Shown here: piece after piece, positions 28,037-36,455 of the stretch
Layout: every line of letters starts with the position of its first letter
Position numbering within the stretch: position 1 is the stretch's first letter
Origin: Bacteroidales bacterium
Lineage (GTDB): Bacteria; Bacteroidota; Bacteroidia; Bacteroidales; Paludibacteraceae
Direction of reading: 5' to 3'
DNA: 64,000 nt
Assembly (NCBI GenBank): GCA_012517575.1
Contig: JAAYUQ010000011.1
Location: 1-64,000, forward strand
Made by a program: the position numbers and the translations under genes
The notes under the pieces: generated by a model
What the model was told of the DNA's origin: nothing
Database searches by the model: none
What the model saw: the letters and a program-made list of their open reading frames with translations, nothing else

Positions 28037-29257
28037 ATGAATCAGTCCAAAGACAAACTCTGGACAGCAAGTTTTATCAGCATTTGTGTGGCTAACTTTA
28101 TGCTGTTTTTTGCATTTTACCTCTTGCTGCCTATTCTTCCACTCTATTTGATGGAAAATTTTCAAGCCAGCAAATCGCTTGTTGGCATAATTTTATCCAG
28201 TTACACGATAGCAGCTTTGCTCATTCGGCCGATAGCCGGTTTTTTACTGGACATGTTTCAACGTCGTCCCATTTATTTGCTGGCTTATTTTCTTTTTTCA
28301 CTCTGTTTTATAGGTTACCCGCTGGCCAATTTTCTAAATTTCTTTTTGTTTCTTCGTGTTGTTCACGGTTTGTGTTTTGGTATGGTATCCACCGCCGGTA
28401 ATAGTTTTGTGATTGATATTATGCCTTCTTCGAGAAGAGGAGAAGGATTGGGTTATTTCGGTATTGCCAACAATCTGGCCATGTCCATTGGGCCAATGAT
28501 TAGTTTGTTTTTGCACGATTATTCTACCTATCAAATGATTTTCTATACTGCAATTGTCAGCTCATTGGCAGGTTTTGTTGTTGCTTCAACCGTGAAAACC
28601 AAAAAAACAACCATTCAGTCCATAAAAAAAGGCAAGGAAGCCATTGTGTTGGATCGTTTTTTTCTCATTAAGGGTACACATGCCGGCATTTGTCTGATGC
28701 TGATGGGAATTCCTTACGGCATGTTGACTACTTACATTGCCATTTACGGGAAAGAAATAGGGATGTATTCAGGCATGGGAATGTTTTTTACTTTAATGGC
28801 CATCGGACTGATTTTCTCAAGATTTTTTGCAGGCAGAATGGTGGACAGAGGACATTTGTTGAAAGTTATTACTATTGGAACCATTATTTGCACGATTTCC
28901 ATTTTTGTTTTGCCTACGCTGAAAGACTTGTTTTTGTTTCAACAGAGATTTTCCATGATTTTGTTTAATGCGGTAGCTGTTTTTCTTGGTTTGGGTTATG
29001 GGATGCTCTTTCCGGCCTACAATACTTTGTTTGTCAACTTGGCGCCTCACAACCGACGAGCAACGGCAAGTTCCACATTTCTCACTACTTGGGATGTTGG
29101 AATTGGATTGGGATTGATTATTGGTGGAAAACTTGGCGACACTCGTGGCGGATTACCTCTTTCTTTCTTGGTTGGAGGTATTATAGCGGTGATTTCTATT
29201 GTCTATTTTATCAAAATTACCATTCCTCACTACGAAAAGAATAAACTGATTTCATAA
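28037..29257 (+). CDS. MFS transporter
   Basis: Integral membrane protein of 406 residues with about twelve hydrophobic segments in two halves. The MFS loop 2-3 signature appears as GFLLDMFQRRPIYLLAYF, and its repeat in the second half as GRMVDRGHLL. The helix 4-5 region SSRRGEGLGYFGIANNL is typical of drug/sugar efflux members (YfcJ/YhhS-like). Substrate unknown. Ends 19 nt before the convergent OYE-family gene. Confidence 0.88.
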   Translation: MNQSKDKLWTASFISICVANFMLFFAFYLLLPILPLYLMENFQASKSLVGIILSSYTIAALLIRPIAGFLLDMFQRRPIYLLAYFLFSLCFIGYPLANFLNFFLFLRVVHGLCFGMVSTAGNSFVIDIMPSSRRGEGLGYFGIANNLAMSIGPMISLFLHDYSTYQMIFYTAIVSSLAGFVVASTVKTKKTTIQSIKKGKEAIVLDRFFLIKGTHAGICLMLMGIPYGMLTTYIAIYGKEIGMYSGMGMFFTLMAIGLIFSRFFAGRMVDRGHLLKVITIGTIICTISIFVLPTLKDLFLFQQRFSMILFNAVAVFLGLGYGMLFPAYNTLFVNLAPHNRRATASSTFLTTWDVGIGLGLIIGGKLGDTRGGLPLSFLVGGIIAVISIVYFIKITIPHYEKNKLIS

Positions 29258-29276
29258 CACGTTTTTGGTTACGTAT

Positions 29277-30341
29277 TTATTTTCTTTTTGCTCTAAGATA
29301 CTGTTTGGGCCATTCTATCTCTTCTTTCAAATGATGTGCACAATTGAGAGCAAAATAGGGATTTCGAAGTAATTCTCTTCCCAAAAGCACCATATCGGCT
29401 TTTTCATGCTGTAAAATATCTTGAATTTCTTCAGGGCTGGTAATTAGTCCCACAGCAGCTGTAAAAATGCCGGTTTTGCGTATTTGTTCAGAAAATGGCA
29501 CTTGATAACAAGGCGACAAGGGAATTTTGGCATGTTCTACATTTCCTCCGGAAGAACAATCGATAAGATCGACGCCCTGTTCATAAAGTATTTTGGAGAG
29601 AGCAGTCGTTTCTTCTACGTTCCAACCATTTTCAACCCAATCGGTTGCCGAAAGTCTGACAAATAAAGGCAAATTCTCCGGCCAAACAGATTGTACGGCT
29701 GTCAGGACTTCGAGTAAAAAACGAATTCTGTTGTTAAAATTACCTCCATATTCGTCTGTTCGAATGTTGCTGATGGGTGAAAGAAATTCATGAATAAGAT
29801 AACCATGAGCAGCATGTATTTCCAGCACGTCAAATCCTGCACATAAAGCTCTCGCTGCAGCATTTTTGAATTGATTGACCACTTCCTTTATTTCGGACTT
29901 GGTCAACTGGTGAGGCGGTATCTCATCGGAGCGAAAAGGAACAGCAGAAGGAGCAACAGTCTCCCAACCACCTTCTTCAAGAGTGAGCTGTTTCTCTCCT
30001 TTGAATGGAGATGAATGTGAGGCTTTTCTACCGGCATGAGCAATTTGAATGCCTGCTTTTGAACCTTGCAGATGAACAAAATCAACAATTCTTTTCAATG
30101 GTTCAACTTGTTCATCATTCCACAATCCCAAATCATCTGGCGTGATACGAGCAATAGGGCTCACTCCCGTAGCTTCCACGATGACTAAGGCTATTCCACC
30201 AACAGCCCGAGTTCCGTAGTGAACCAAATGCCAATCGTTGGCAAATCCATCCTGAGCAGAATATTGGCACATAGGCGACATGCCCAGTCGATTTTTGAAA
30301 GTTATATCTTTTATGGAGAAAGGTTGAAAAATTTTTGACAT
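29277..30341 (-). CDS. NADH:flavin oxidoreductase, Old Yellow Enzyme family (YqjM-like)
   Basis: FMN-dependent ene-reductase of 354 residues. N-terminal FQPFSIKDITFKNRLGMSPMCQYSA; in the YqjM class, Cys in this position (PMCQYS) contacts the flavin. HAGRKASH, EIHAAHGYLIHEFLSP and the phosphate-binding end ADMVLLGRELLRNPYF are present. Substrates are probably alpha,beta-unsaturated carbonyls. Monocistronic and minus strand, between the MFS and TerC genes. Confidence 0.92.
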   Translation of the reverse strand: MSKIFQPFSIKDITFKNRLGMSPMCQYSAQDGFANDWHLVHYGTRAVGGIALVIVEATGVSPIARITPDDLGLWNDEQVEPLKRIVDFVHLQGSKAGIQIAHAGRKASHSSPFKGEKQLTLEEGGWETVAPSAVPFRSDEIPPHQLTKSEIKEVVNQFKNAAARALCAGFDVLEIHAAHGYLIHEFLSPISNIRTDEYGGNFNNRIRFLLEVLTAVQSVWPENLPLFVRLSATDWVENGWNVEETTALSKILYEQGVDLIDCSSGGNVEHAKIPLSPCYQVPFSEQIRKTGIFTAAVGLITSPEEIQDILQHEKADMVLLGRELLRNPYFALNCAHHLKEEIEWPKQYLRAKRK

Positions 30342-30401
30342 ACTGTTTCAAAAAAAAATGATTTGTTGCAACGAAAAAGTATTATTGTAGATTGTTTTTT
30401 G

Positions 30402-31451
30402 TTATACTTGTCGAGTTGGAGTTTCAGATTCGACATTTTCGAGCTCCAATTTCTCTTTTTCTTCTTTAATGATGACCGACAGCAAAATGGACATGCCCAA
30501 TGTTCCGATAATTACGGCAAGCGAAATCCATGAATGTTGCGAGAAAAATATTCCGACGGAAGGAAATGCACCCAGCAACATTTTTGCCCCAATAAAGAAA
30601 AGGATAAAACTTACACCGTGTTTTAAAAATCGAAAAATACTGATGATGCCTTTTAAGGCAAAAAACAGAGAAATTAACCCCATAACTGCAAAAACATTGG
30701 AAGAAATGGCGAGAAAATTTTCTTCCGAAGGAGAAAGAATATTGAGGCTCCCTTCTTTGATCACGCCAATAATGGCAGGGATAGAATCCACAGCAAACAA
30801 GATATCGGTAGAACCAATCACGAGCAGCGCCAGAAAAATGTTGGTGATATGTCTTTTGCCATTAATTTTAGTGAAAAAATGGGGAGAATGAACATCGGGA
30901 TCGACCGGAAATAATTTGGAAGCTCCTTTATATAATATGTTGGATTCGGGATGCACTTGTTCTTCGTCGTTGGAAACAAGCATTTTATAAGCCGTAACCA
31001 CCAGGATGACACCAAATATATAAATTATCCATTCAAATTTCTCAACCAGCTCCATGCCGAGCAGAATAAACAAAATTCTGAGAAAAATGGAAATCATAAT
31101 TCCGATTTTCAGTAGTTTGGGTTGATTGTCTTCACTGATGCCCATCATGGTGAAAATCATCAGAAACACAAAAAGATTATCAACCGAAAGCGAGTATTCT
31201 GTCAAGTATCCAGAAATAAATTTGACCATCATAATGGGTCCCGTTTTTTGCGTGCTGAAAGGATTTTGAGGAAAGAAAAAATAAAGCGAAACGCCAAAAA
31301 GCAGTGCAACGGAAATCCAAACCACTGTCCATGAAAGAGATTCTTTGATGCTGATGTTGCCTTTTCTATGTTCAGTAACAAATAAATCGATAGAGTAAAC
31401 GATCACAAAAATTGAAATAAAAACAAGCCAATATACGGTAACTGCGTTCAT
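30402..31451 (-). CDS. TerC/Alx-family integral membrane protein
   Basis: Membrane protein of 349 residues with about eight hydrophobic helices. Both acidic intramembrane signatures of TerC proteins are present: EYSLSVDNLFVFLMIF and GSTDILFAVDSIPAI. Family members (TerC, Alx, MeeF) handle Mn2+ export or insertion-linked metal loading of secreted proteins; some confer tellurite resistance. The C-terminus is charged and cytosolic by inference. No tellurite gene cluster surrounds it, so a metal-homeostasis role is more likely than resistance. Confidence 0.88.
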   Translation of the reverse strand: MNAVTVYWLVFISIFVIVYSIDLFVTEHRKGNISIKESLSWTVVWISVALLFGVSLYFFFPQNPFSTQKTGPIMMVKFISGYLTEYSLSVDNLFVFLMIFTMMGISEDNQPKLLKIGIMISIFLRILFILLGMELVEKFEWIIYIFGVILVVTAYKMLVSNDEEQVHPESNILYKGASKLFPVDPDVHSPHFFTKINGKRHITNIFLALLVIGSTDILFAVDSIPAIIGVIKEGSLNILSPSEENFLAISSNVFAVMGLISLFFALKGIISIFRFLKHGVSFILFFIGAKMLLGAFPSVGIFFSQHSWISLAVIIGTLGMSILLSVIIKEEKEKLELENVESETPTRQV

Positions 31452-31770
31452 AAAATTATGGAATATAAATTTTAATATTAATCATTCAATTGAAATACAA
31501 TAAGTTAAGTTGATTTTTTTTGTTTAAAAAAACTTATGCGAATTTAATAAAATTTCAGTACACCTACTCAATTCTTTTAAGCAAATTTTTGCCAAATACA
31601 CACAGAATAAGAAATCATAATTTTTTCTCGTCAAAAGTAATGCAGAAAACATTTTTACTGCTTATTTTGTTAAAAAAAAAGATTCTTGATAGTTAAATTC
31701 TTTATATTTTTTATGCTCTAAATTCTTAACTTGGATAGTTCAAAAATGGTTATGCGTTTTCCCAACAAAA

Positions 31771-31802
31771 AGATAAAAGTTTTTACCTAAAAACTTTTAT
31801 CT
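31771..31802 (+). promoter_or_regulatory. perfect 15-bp inverted repeat over the rpoN promoter
   Basis: Left arm AGATAAAAGTTTTTA (31771-31785), spacer CC, right arm TAAAAACTTTTATCT (31788-31802), all 15 pairs matching. The right arm runs into the -7 box TATCTTTG at 31798-31805. Transcription from that box would start about 31812, so the repeat is upstream of the RNA and should act as DNA, i.e. an operator, not a hairpin. The rest of the 388-nt gap after terC is AT-rich without further structure I can see. Confidence 0.65.
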
Positions 31803-31805
31803 TTG
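31798..31805 (+). promoter_or_regulatory. -7 box TATCTTTG for rpoN
   Basis: Exact TAnnTTTG followed by C, 34 nt before the rpoN ATG, overlapping the right arm of the palindrome. The -33 area is AGTTTTTA, part of the left arm. Confidence 0.6.
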
Positions 31806-31839
31806 CATAAAATCCATCATTACATTACTTTTACAAATA

Positions 31840-33315
31840 ATGCTCAAACAACAATTACAACAAAAGCTTCAACAGAAACTCTCGCCGGCACAGATTCAGG
31901 TAATTAAAATGCTCGAAATTCCGACGCTGGAGCTTGAAGAACGAATTCGTCAGGAACTGGAAGAAAATCCGGTATTGGAAGTTGGTTCAGAACCTGAGGA
32001 AGATGAAAAGAAAGATCAGGATGATTTTGGGGAAGATTTAGAAGAATCGGAAAATGAGGATTCGGGAAACAATGACGAAATAGATTTCGAGGAATATATT
32101 TCGGATGATGACATCCCCGATTATAAACTCCGGTCGAACAACCAATCGAAAGATGAAAAATATGAAGAAATACCTTTTTCAGGTGGTTCAACTTTTCACG
32201 ATTTCCTGATGGAGCAGTTGCATCTCGTTCCCCTTTCAGAGAAGGAAAAAACTTTGGCTGAGTTTGTCATAGGCAATATAGATGAAGAAGGCTATTTGCG
32301 TAGAACACCAGAAGCATTGGCCGATGATGTTGCTTTTCAGGCTAATATGGAAGCAGATGAGAAAGAGATAAAAAAAATCGTTAAAATTATTCAACAGTTT
32401 GACCCCGCAGGTGTTGGAGCTTCTTCTTTACAGGAATGCTTGCTGCTGCAGCTGGAAAGGAAAAAATCCGATAAGGAAATTGAGATAGCAAAACGTATAA
32501 TTCAGGACTATTTTGAAGAATTTTCAAAAAAACATTTCGATAAAATTCTCAGCGGACTTCAAATTGACAGCGATACTTTAAAAAATGCCATCAACGAGAT
32601 CATACGTCTGAATCCAAAACCCGGTAACGCATGGGGAGATAATTTTCTCGAAAAAAGCATGTCGGTGATAGTTCCCGATTTTATTGTGGAAAACAATGAT
32701 GGAGAACTGATCGTACACCTGAACAACAGCAATATTCCCGATTTGCGTGTCAACAGCGCTTATACCGAGATGTTTCAGGACTATACCTCCAATAAAGACA
32801 ACCAGACACCTCAGATGAAAGAGGCTATTCTGTTTGTTAAACAAAAAATAGATTCGGCACGATGGTTTATCGATGCCATTAAACAGCGGCAGCAGACCTT
32901 ATTGGCTACCATGACTGCCATTGTAGAATTTCAGAAAGATTTCTTTATCGAAGGAGATGAAACTTACCTGAAACCAATGATACTTAAGGATATAGCCGAT
33001 CGAACAGGATATGATATTTCTACCATTTCAAGGGTAAGCAACAGCAAATACGTGCAAACAGAATTTGGTGTTTTCCCTCTGAAATATTTCTTTTCTGAAG
33101 CCATGACCAACGATGCCGGGGAAGAAATATCAACACGTGAAATAAAGAAAATTCTTCAGGAATGTGTCGAAAATGAAGACAAACGAAATCCTCTGAACGA
33201 CGAAATGTTGGCAGAAGTACTCAAACAGAAAGGATATCTTATCGCTCGTAGAACAGTGGCGAAGTATCGCGAACAGTTGAATATACCCGTGGCGCGTTTG
33301 AGAAAAGAAATTTAG
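31840..33315 (+). CDS. rpoN: RNA polymerase sigma-54 factor
   Basis: Sigma-54 of 491 residues. Region I: Gln-rich KQQLQQKLQQKLSPAQIQVI followed by LEERIRQELEENPVLE. Region II: very acidic, about residues 50-95. Region III: core-binding domain plus the helix-turn-helix (DISTISRVSNSKYVQTEFG). The RpoN box reads ARRTVAKYRE near the C-terminus (LIARRTVAKY). All parts needed for -24/-12 promoter recognition and activator-dependent opening are present. No enhancer-binding protein is encoded nearby. Confidence 0.96.
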   Translation: MLKQQLQQKLQQKLSPAQIQVIKMLEIPTLELEERIRQELEENPVLEVGSEPEEDEKKDQDDFGEDLEESENEDSGNNDEIDFEEYISDDDIPDYKLRSNNQSKDEKYEEIPFSGGSTFHDFLMEQLHLVPLSEKEKTLAEFVIGNIDEEGYLRRTPEALADDVAFQANMEADEKEIKKIVKIIQQFDPAGVGASSLQECLLLQLERKKSDKEIEIAKRIIQDYFEEFSKKHFDKILSGLQIDSDTLKNAINEIIRLNPKPGNAWGDNFLEKSMSVIVPDFIVENNDGELIVHLNNSNIPDLRVNSAYTEMFQDYTSNKDNQTPQMKEAILFVKQKIDSARWFIDAIKQRQQTLLATMTAIVEFQKDFFIEGDETYLKPMILKDIADRTGYDISTISRVSNSKYVQTEFGVFPLKYFFSEAMTNDAGEEISTREIKKILQECVENEDKRNPLNDEMLAEVLKQKGYLIARRTVAKYREQLNIPVARLRKEI

Positions 33316-33373
33316 AAATCCCCTTATAAATTGTTTTACTTACGAAAAATCAATCAAACCAAAAAAGTATAAA

Positions 33374-33979
33374 ATGAAAGTACTGTATAAAATTATCTCG
33401 ATTATTTTTCAACCTTTGCTCCTGCCAACGTATGGCATATTGCTTATGGTGCAGATTCCCGTTTTTGCAAGCCTTCCGATGCAGTGGAAAGCTATCGCTG
33501 TAGGAGGAACTTTTTTGTTTACCGCTCTGTTGCCGGCTATTCCTGTTGTGGTGATGTATTTTAGAAAGGAAGTGAGCGACTTGTTTATTTCCAATCGCGA
33601 AGAAAGAACGCTTCCTTATCTGTTTTCGTTTTTGGCTTATGTTTTCTGGACGCTTTTCCTGATTCGCACCATGCACTTGCCTATGTTTATTGCCGGTTTG
33701 GGTATTGGTTCTTCTATTTCCATTCTTCTGATTACTTTTATCAATATCAAGTGGAAAATCAGTGCTCATCTGGCAAGTTTGGGTGGCTTGGCGGGTGGCA
33801 TTTTCGGAATTTGCTATCGGTTTGCCTTAAATCCGCTTTGGCTTTTTATTCTGATATTTTTGGTGGCAGCTCTTTCCGCTACTGCCAGAGTTGCTTTGAA
33901 AGCACATACTCCTATACAAACTATAGCCGGTTTCGCTTTAGGTTTCATTTGCGTATTTCTACCTGTGATGTTGCTATAA
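33374..33979 (+). CDS. PAP2-like integral membrane protein
   Basis: Membrane protein of 201 residues with about six hydrophobic segments. It carries weak echoes of the three PAP2 phosphatase motifs: NREERTLP at 74-81 for KX6RP, KISAH at 128-132 for PSGH, and A-R172-X5-H178-X3-Q182 for SRX5HX3D. The closing Asp is Gln and the first motif is incomplete, so phosphatase activity is uncertain. It follows rpoN by 58 nt on the same strand and may be co-transcribed. Lipid phosphate handling is a guess from the fold only. Confidence 0.65.
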   Translation: MKVLYKIISIIFQPLLLPTYGILLMVQIPVFASLPMQWKAIAVGGTFLFTALLPAIPVVVMYFRKEVSDLFISNREERTLPYLFSFLAYVFWTLFLIRTMHLPMFIAGLGIGSSISILLITFINIKWKISAHLASLGGLAGGIFGICYRFALNPLWLFILIFLVAALSATARVALKAHTPIQTIAGFALGFICVFLPVMLL

Positions 33980-33991
33980 AAGCTTGAGCAC

Positions 33992-36025
33992 CTAAAATTT
34001 AACAGCCACTGTTGCCCGAAGAGATCTTCCCGGCATGGGGAATCCGCGAACAATTTCATAGTTTTTGTCAAGGAAATTGTTTAATTCCAATTGAAGAGAA
34101 TAGGAAGTCCGAGAAGTTTTAAAATTTCGAGAAAGCAACAAGTTATGATCAGCAAAGCCCGGTAAGCGGTTGGATGCATAATTTTGAAACAAAGAATAGC
34201 GATGTCCTGACCAAATAAAGGAATAGGAGAGGTTAAACCACGGCATTTCCAAAGCAGCTTTTCCCGATCCTGAAATTCTCGGCGTGTAGGGAATTTGGTG
34301 TTTGTAGTCGTCTTCGTTTGGGTTGGTTATGTTCAGAGCCCGTTGGTAGGTGTAAGAAGCACCTATTACCAGCCCAATGTTTTTTACTATCGATATTCCG
34401 CTTTCGGCCGTCAAATCCAATCCGTCCACAGAAACTTTTCCACAGTTTTTCATCGTCCAGTTAAAAAGGTCTTTGTTAGGGAATGCTACAATTTTATTGG
34501 TAATTTCGTTGTGATAAGCGTCTAAAGTTACTGAAAATAATGAAAGCTTTTCTGTCGAGAAATTCCATGTAATACCAGCATTGAACTGTTGTGCATTTTC
34601 AGGCTTCAGATTTCTGTTACCAACATAAGAATAATAAAGATCATTAAATGTAGGCAATCTGAAATTGTTTTTGTAAAAACAGCGAAAGCGGAAATCGTGC
34701 GATTCAAAAGGTTTAACGGCAAAACTGAAAAACGGAGAAATATGTTGTTGATTTTCAGTTGTTTCTCCATTTTTTACAGATCCATTAACAAGAGTTCCCA
34801 GGCAACCGGCTGTTGCCAGCCACTGATTGGAGGCGTATTTGGCATTGAAAACTGTAAGAACGGTATTTCGTTTTGGATAGGCAAAGTTAGGTAAATTGGC
34901 TTCCAGTGTATTCAACGAGTAATCTGTTGAAAAAGAAAAAGATAATTTTTCGAAAGCTTTAAAAAGTAGGGAGGCAGAAATATAGTACTCTTCCTGTAAA
35001 TAAGTATTGTCTATTTTTCCATCCGAATTATTGTAGTTTGGGTCGAGATAATGCAGGAACCCATTGTGATATTTGGCATTGGTTTGAAACGACCACAAGG
35101 GAGAAATTTTTTTTTCGAAATGTGCCTGAGTAAAAAATGTCCTGTCGTTGCTTCGTTGATGGTTCGTATTTTCATTCATATAATAAATCACTGCACCGGG
35201 CAAACCTCTTTCCGAGCTGTAATAGTAACTTTTCAGATAACCCGATCCACCCCACGCAAAATTTGCATAAATTGTTCCTTCAAGTCGTAAGGTTGCCACA
35301 TCGGTGTTTTTCCTTGTTTCAATTGAAGAACTGTCTCCTTCCTGTGTGCCATAAGTTACTCGATATGGATATTCTCCATTTGCCGAAAGCCATTCGCCAC
35401 CAAAAGTCGCTGAAACATTTCGATTTATTTTTGTTTCGAGCAGCAAGGAGGTGTTAATTAGTCCGAAAGAACCTGTTTTTAAGGAAATTTTCCCTTTCAG
35501 TTTTTCTTTTTCTCCAAATGAAGGCTCGAGCGTTCGAATGTTCAGCACAGAAGAAGAAGCAAAAAAACGAGCCGGAAGAAAAATATTGTCGCCTTGCCCA
35601 TTATTTAGTGAAAGCATGTCCACATTGTCGAGTGAAAATCGTCCCAAATCGATCTGCCCTGTTTGACAGTCAGTTAGCGTTATGCCATCATAACTCACTG
35701 CTGTATGTTCCGCACCAAAACTTCTTACCGACACGGTTTTCAAACCGCCTATTCCTCCATAATCTTTTACGTTGACTCCCGAAAAATATTTTATGGCATC
35801 TGAAACCTGAAGTACATTCAGATTTTCAATTTTTTTGGCTGAAAGAATTTGCAAAGGTGTAGTCGATCGGATTTCGCTGCGTTGAAATTTTTCGGAAACG
35901 ATAATTTCAGGAAGGAGACGAATTTTCGCGGTATCCTTTTCAGTCGGAATTTCTCCATAAATGGTTTCCGAAAAAAACAACAGACAGAAAAAGACCAATA
36001 TAAATTTTTCTAAATATATCGACAT
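33992..36025 (-). CDS. TonB-dependent receptor, BtuB-like (cobalamin/corrinoid uptake)
   Basis: Outer-membrane receptor of 677 residues. Signal peptide ends near FSETIYG. The plug domain (about 40-160) has LPEIIVSEKF, VSDAIKYFSGVNVKDYGGIGG and VSVRSFGAEHTAVSYDGI. The remainder is a beta barrel closing with NNFLDKNYEIVRGFPMPGRS and a C-terminal Phe (VAVKF). There is no SusC-type N-terminal domain. A cobalamin riboswitch directly upstream marks the substrate as a corrinoid, so BtuB function is likely. No BtuCDF or BtuG genes are adjacent, making this a stand-alone receptor. It converges with the PAP2-like gene 12 nt away. Confidence 0.88.
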   Translation of the reverse strand: MSIYLEKFILVFFCLLFFSETIYGEIPTEKDTAKIRLLPEIIVSEKFQRSEIRSTTPLQILSAKKIENLNVLQVSDAIKYFSGVNVKDYGGIGGLKTVSVRSFGAEHTAVSYDGITLTDCQTGQIDLGRFSLDNVDMLSLNNGQGDNIFLPARFFASSSVLNIRTLEPSFGEKEKLKGKISLKTGSFGLINTSLLLETKINRNVSATFGGEWLSANGEYPYRVTYGTQEGDSSSIETRKNTDVATLRLEGTIYANFAWGGSGYLKSYYYSSERGLPGAVIYYMNENTNHQRSNDRTFFTQAHFEKKISPLWSFQTNAKYHNGFLHYLDPNYNNSDGKIDNTYLQEEYYISASLLFKAFEKLSFSFSTDYSLNTLEANLPNFAYPKRNTVLTVFNAKYASNQWLATAGCLGTLVNGSVKNGETTENQQHISPFFSFAVKPFESHDFRFRCFYKNNFRLPTFNDLYYSYVGNRNLKPENAQQFNAGITWNFSTEKLSLFSVTLDAYHNEITNKIVAFPNKDLFNWTMKNCGKVSVDGLDLTAESGISIVKNIGLVIGASYTYQRALNITNPNEDDYKHQIPYTPRISGSGKAALEMPWFNLSYSFIWSGHRYSLFQNYASNRLPGFADHNLLLSRNFKTSRTSYSLQLELNNFLDKNYEIVRGFPMPGRSLRATVAVKF

Positions 36026-36133
36026 AATTTAATCTGATAATCTTGACGATAGCCCTGTAGGAAAGAAAATCAATATGAACAAAAATGTGCAGATTGTTAA
36101 AGCTCTTTCCTCGAAAGCTTTTCACTGATAAAA

Positions 36134-36350
36134 GCATGGCAGGTCTTCTGGCTTGCTCTTTTTTTGAACGCCTTCCCATTAGCGGAAATCGAAAAAAATT
36201 AGATTCTAATTTTTTTCTAAATCCCAAAAAACAGTGGCAAAAGTATTGTTCAAAAAGCTACAAGAGCTTACAGCAGCGGGACTGCAGCCGATTTTCACGG
36301 CTTTCCCATTTTCATCAATTTACCGGAAACGGTTCATTGAAACCAATGCT
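36134..36350 (-). promoter_or_regulatory. cobalamin (adenosylcobalamin) riboswitch
   Basis: On the minus strand the leader reads, in order: GGTTTCAATGAACC hairpin, TGGGAAAGCCGTGAAAATCG, then GCTGCAGTCCCGCTGCTGTA, which match the conserved core (GGGAA..GGTG.AAATC..CxGxCCCGCxACTGT). It ends with the B12 box AAGCCAGAAGACCTGCC at 36154-36138. About 110 nt separate it from the receptor ATG and include a short AAAGCT...AGCTTT hairpin but no T run, so control of translation initiation seems more likely than termination (inference). Confidence 0.92.
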
Positions 36351-36354
36351 GCGA

Positions 36355-36362
36355 CAAAGATA
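36355..36362 (-). promoter_or_regulatory. -7 box TATCTTTG for the riboswitch-receptor transcript
   Basis: Exact TAnnTTTG followed by G on the minus strand, directly before the first riboswitch hairpin; start of RNA expected about 36348. Confidence 0.6.
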
Positions 36363-36455
36363 AGCTTTTTTGTTGTGAAATAGAATTATCCAATTGTCAA
36401 TATTAGTATAAAGAATTGAAAATCAGTATTACAAATATCTTAAATTTCTATTCTC

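Noticed and set aside
30402-31451. TerC protein as part of a tellurite-resistance island.
   Set aside because: No terZABDE genes around; the family has general metal roles.
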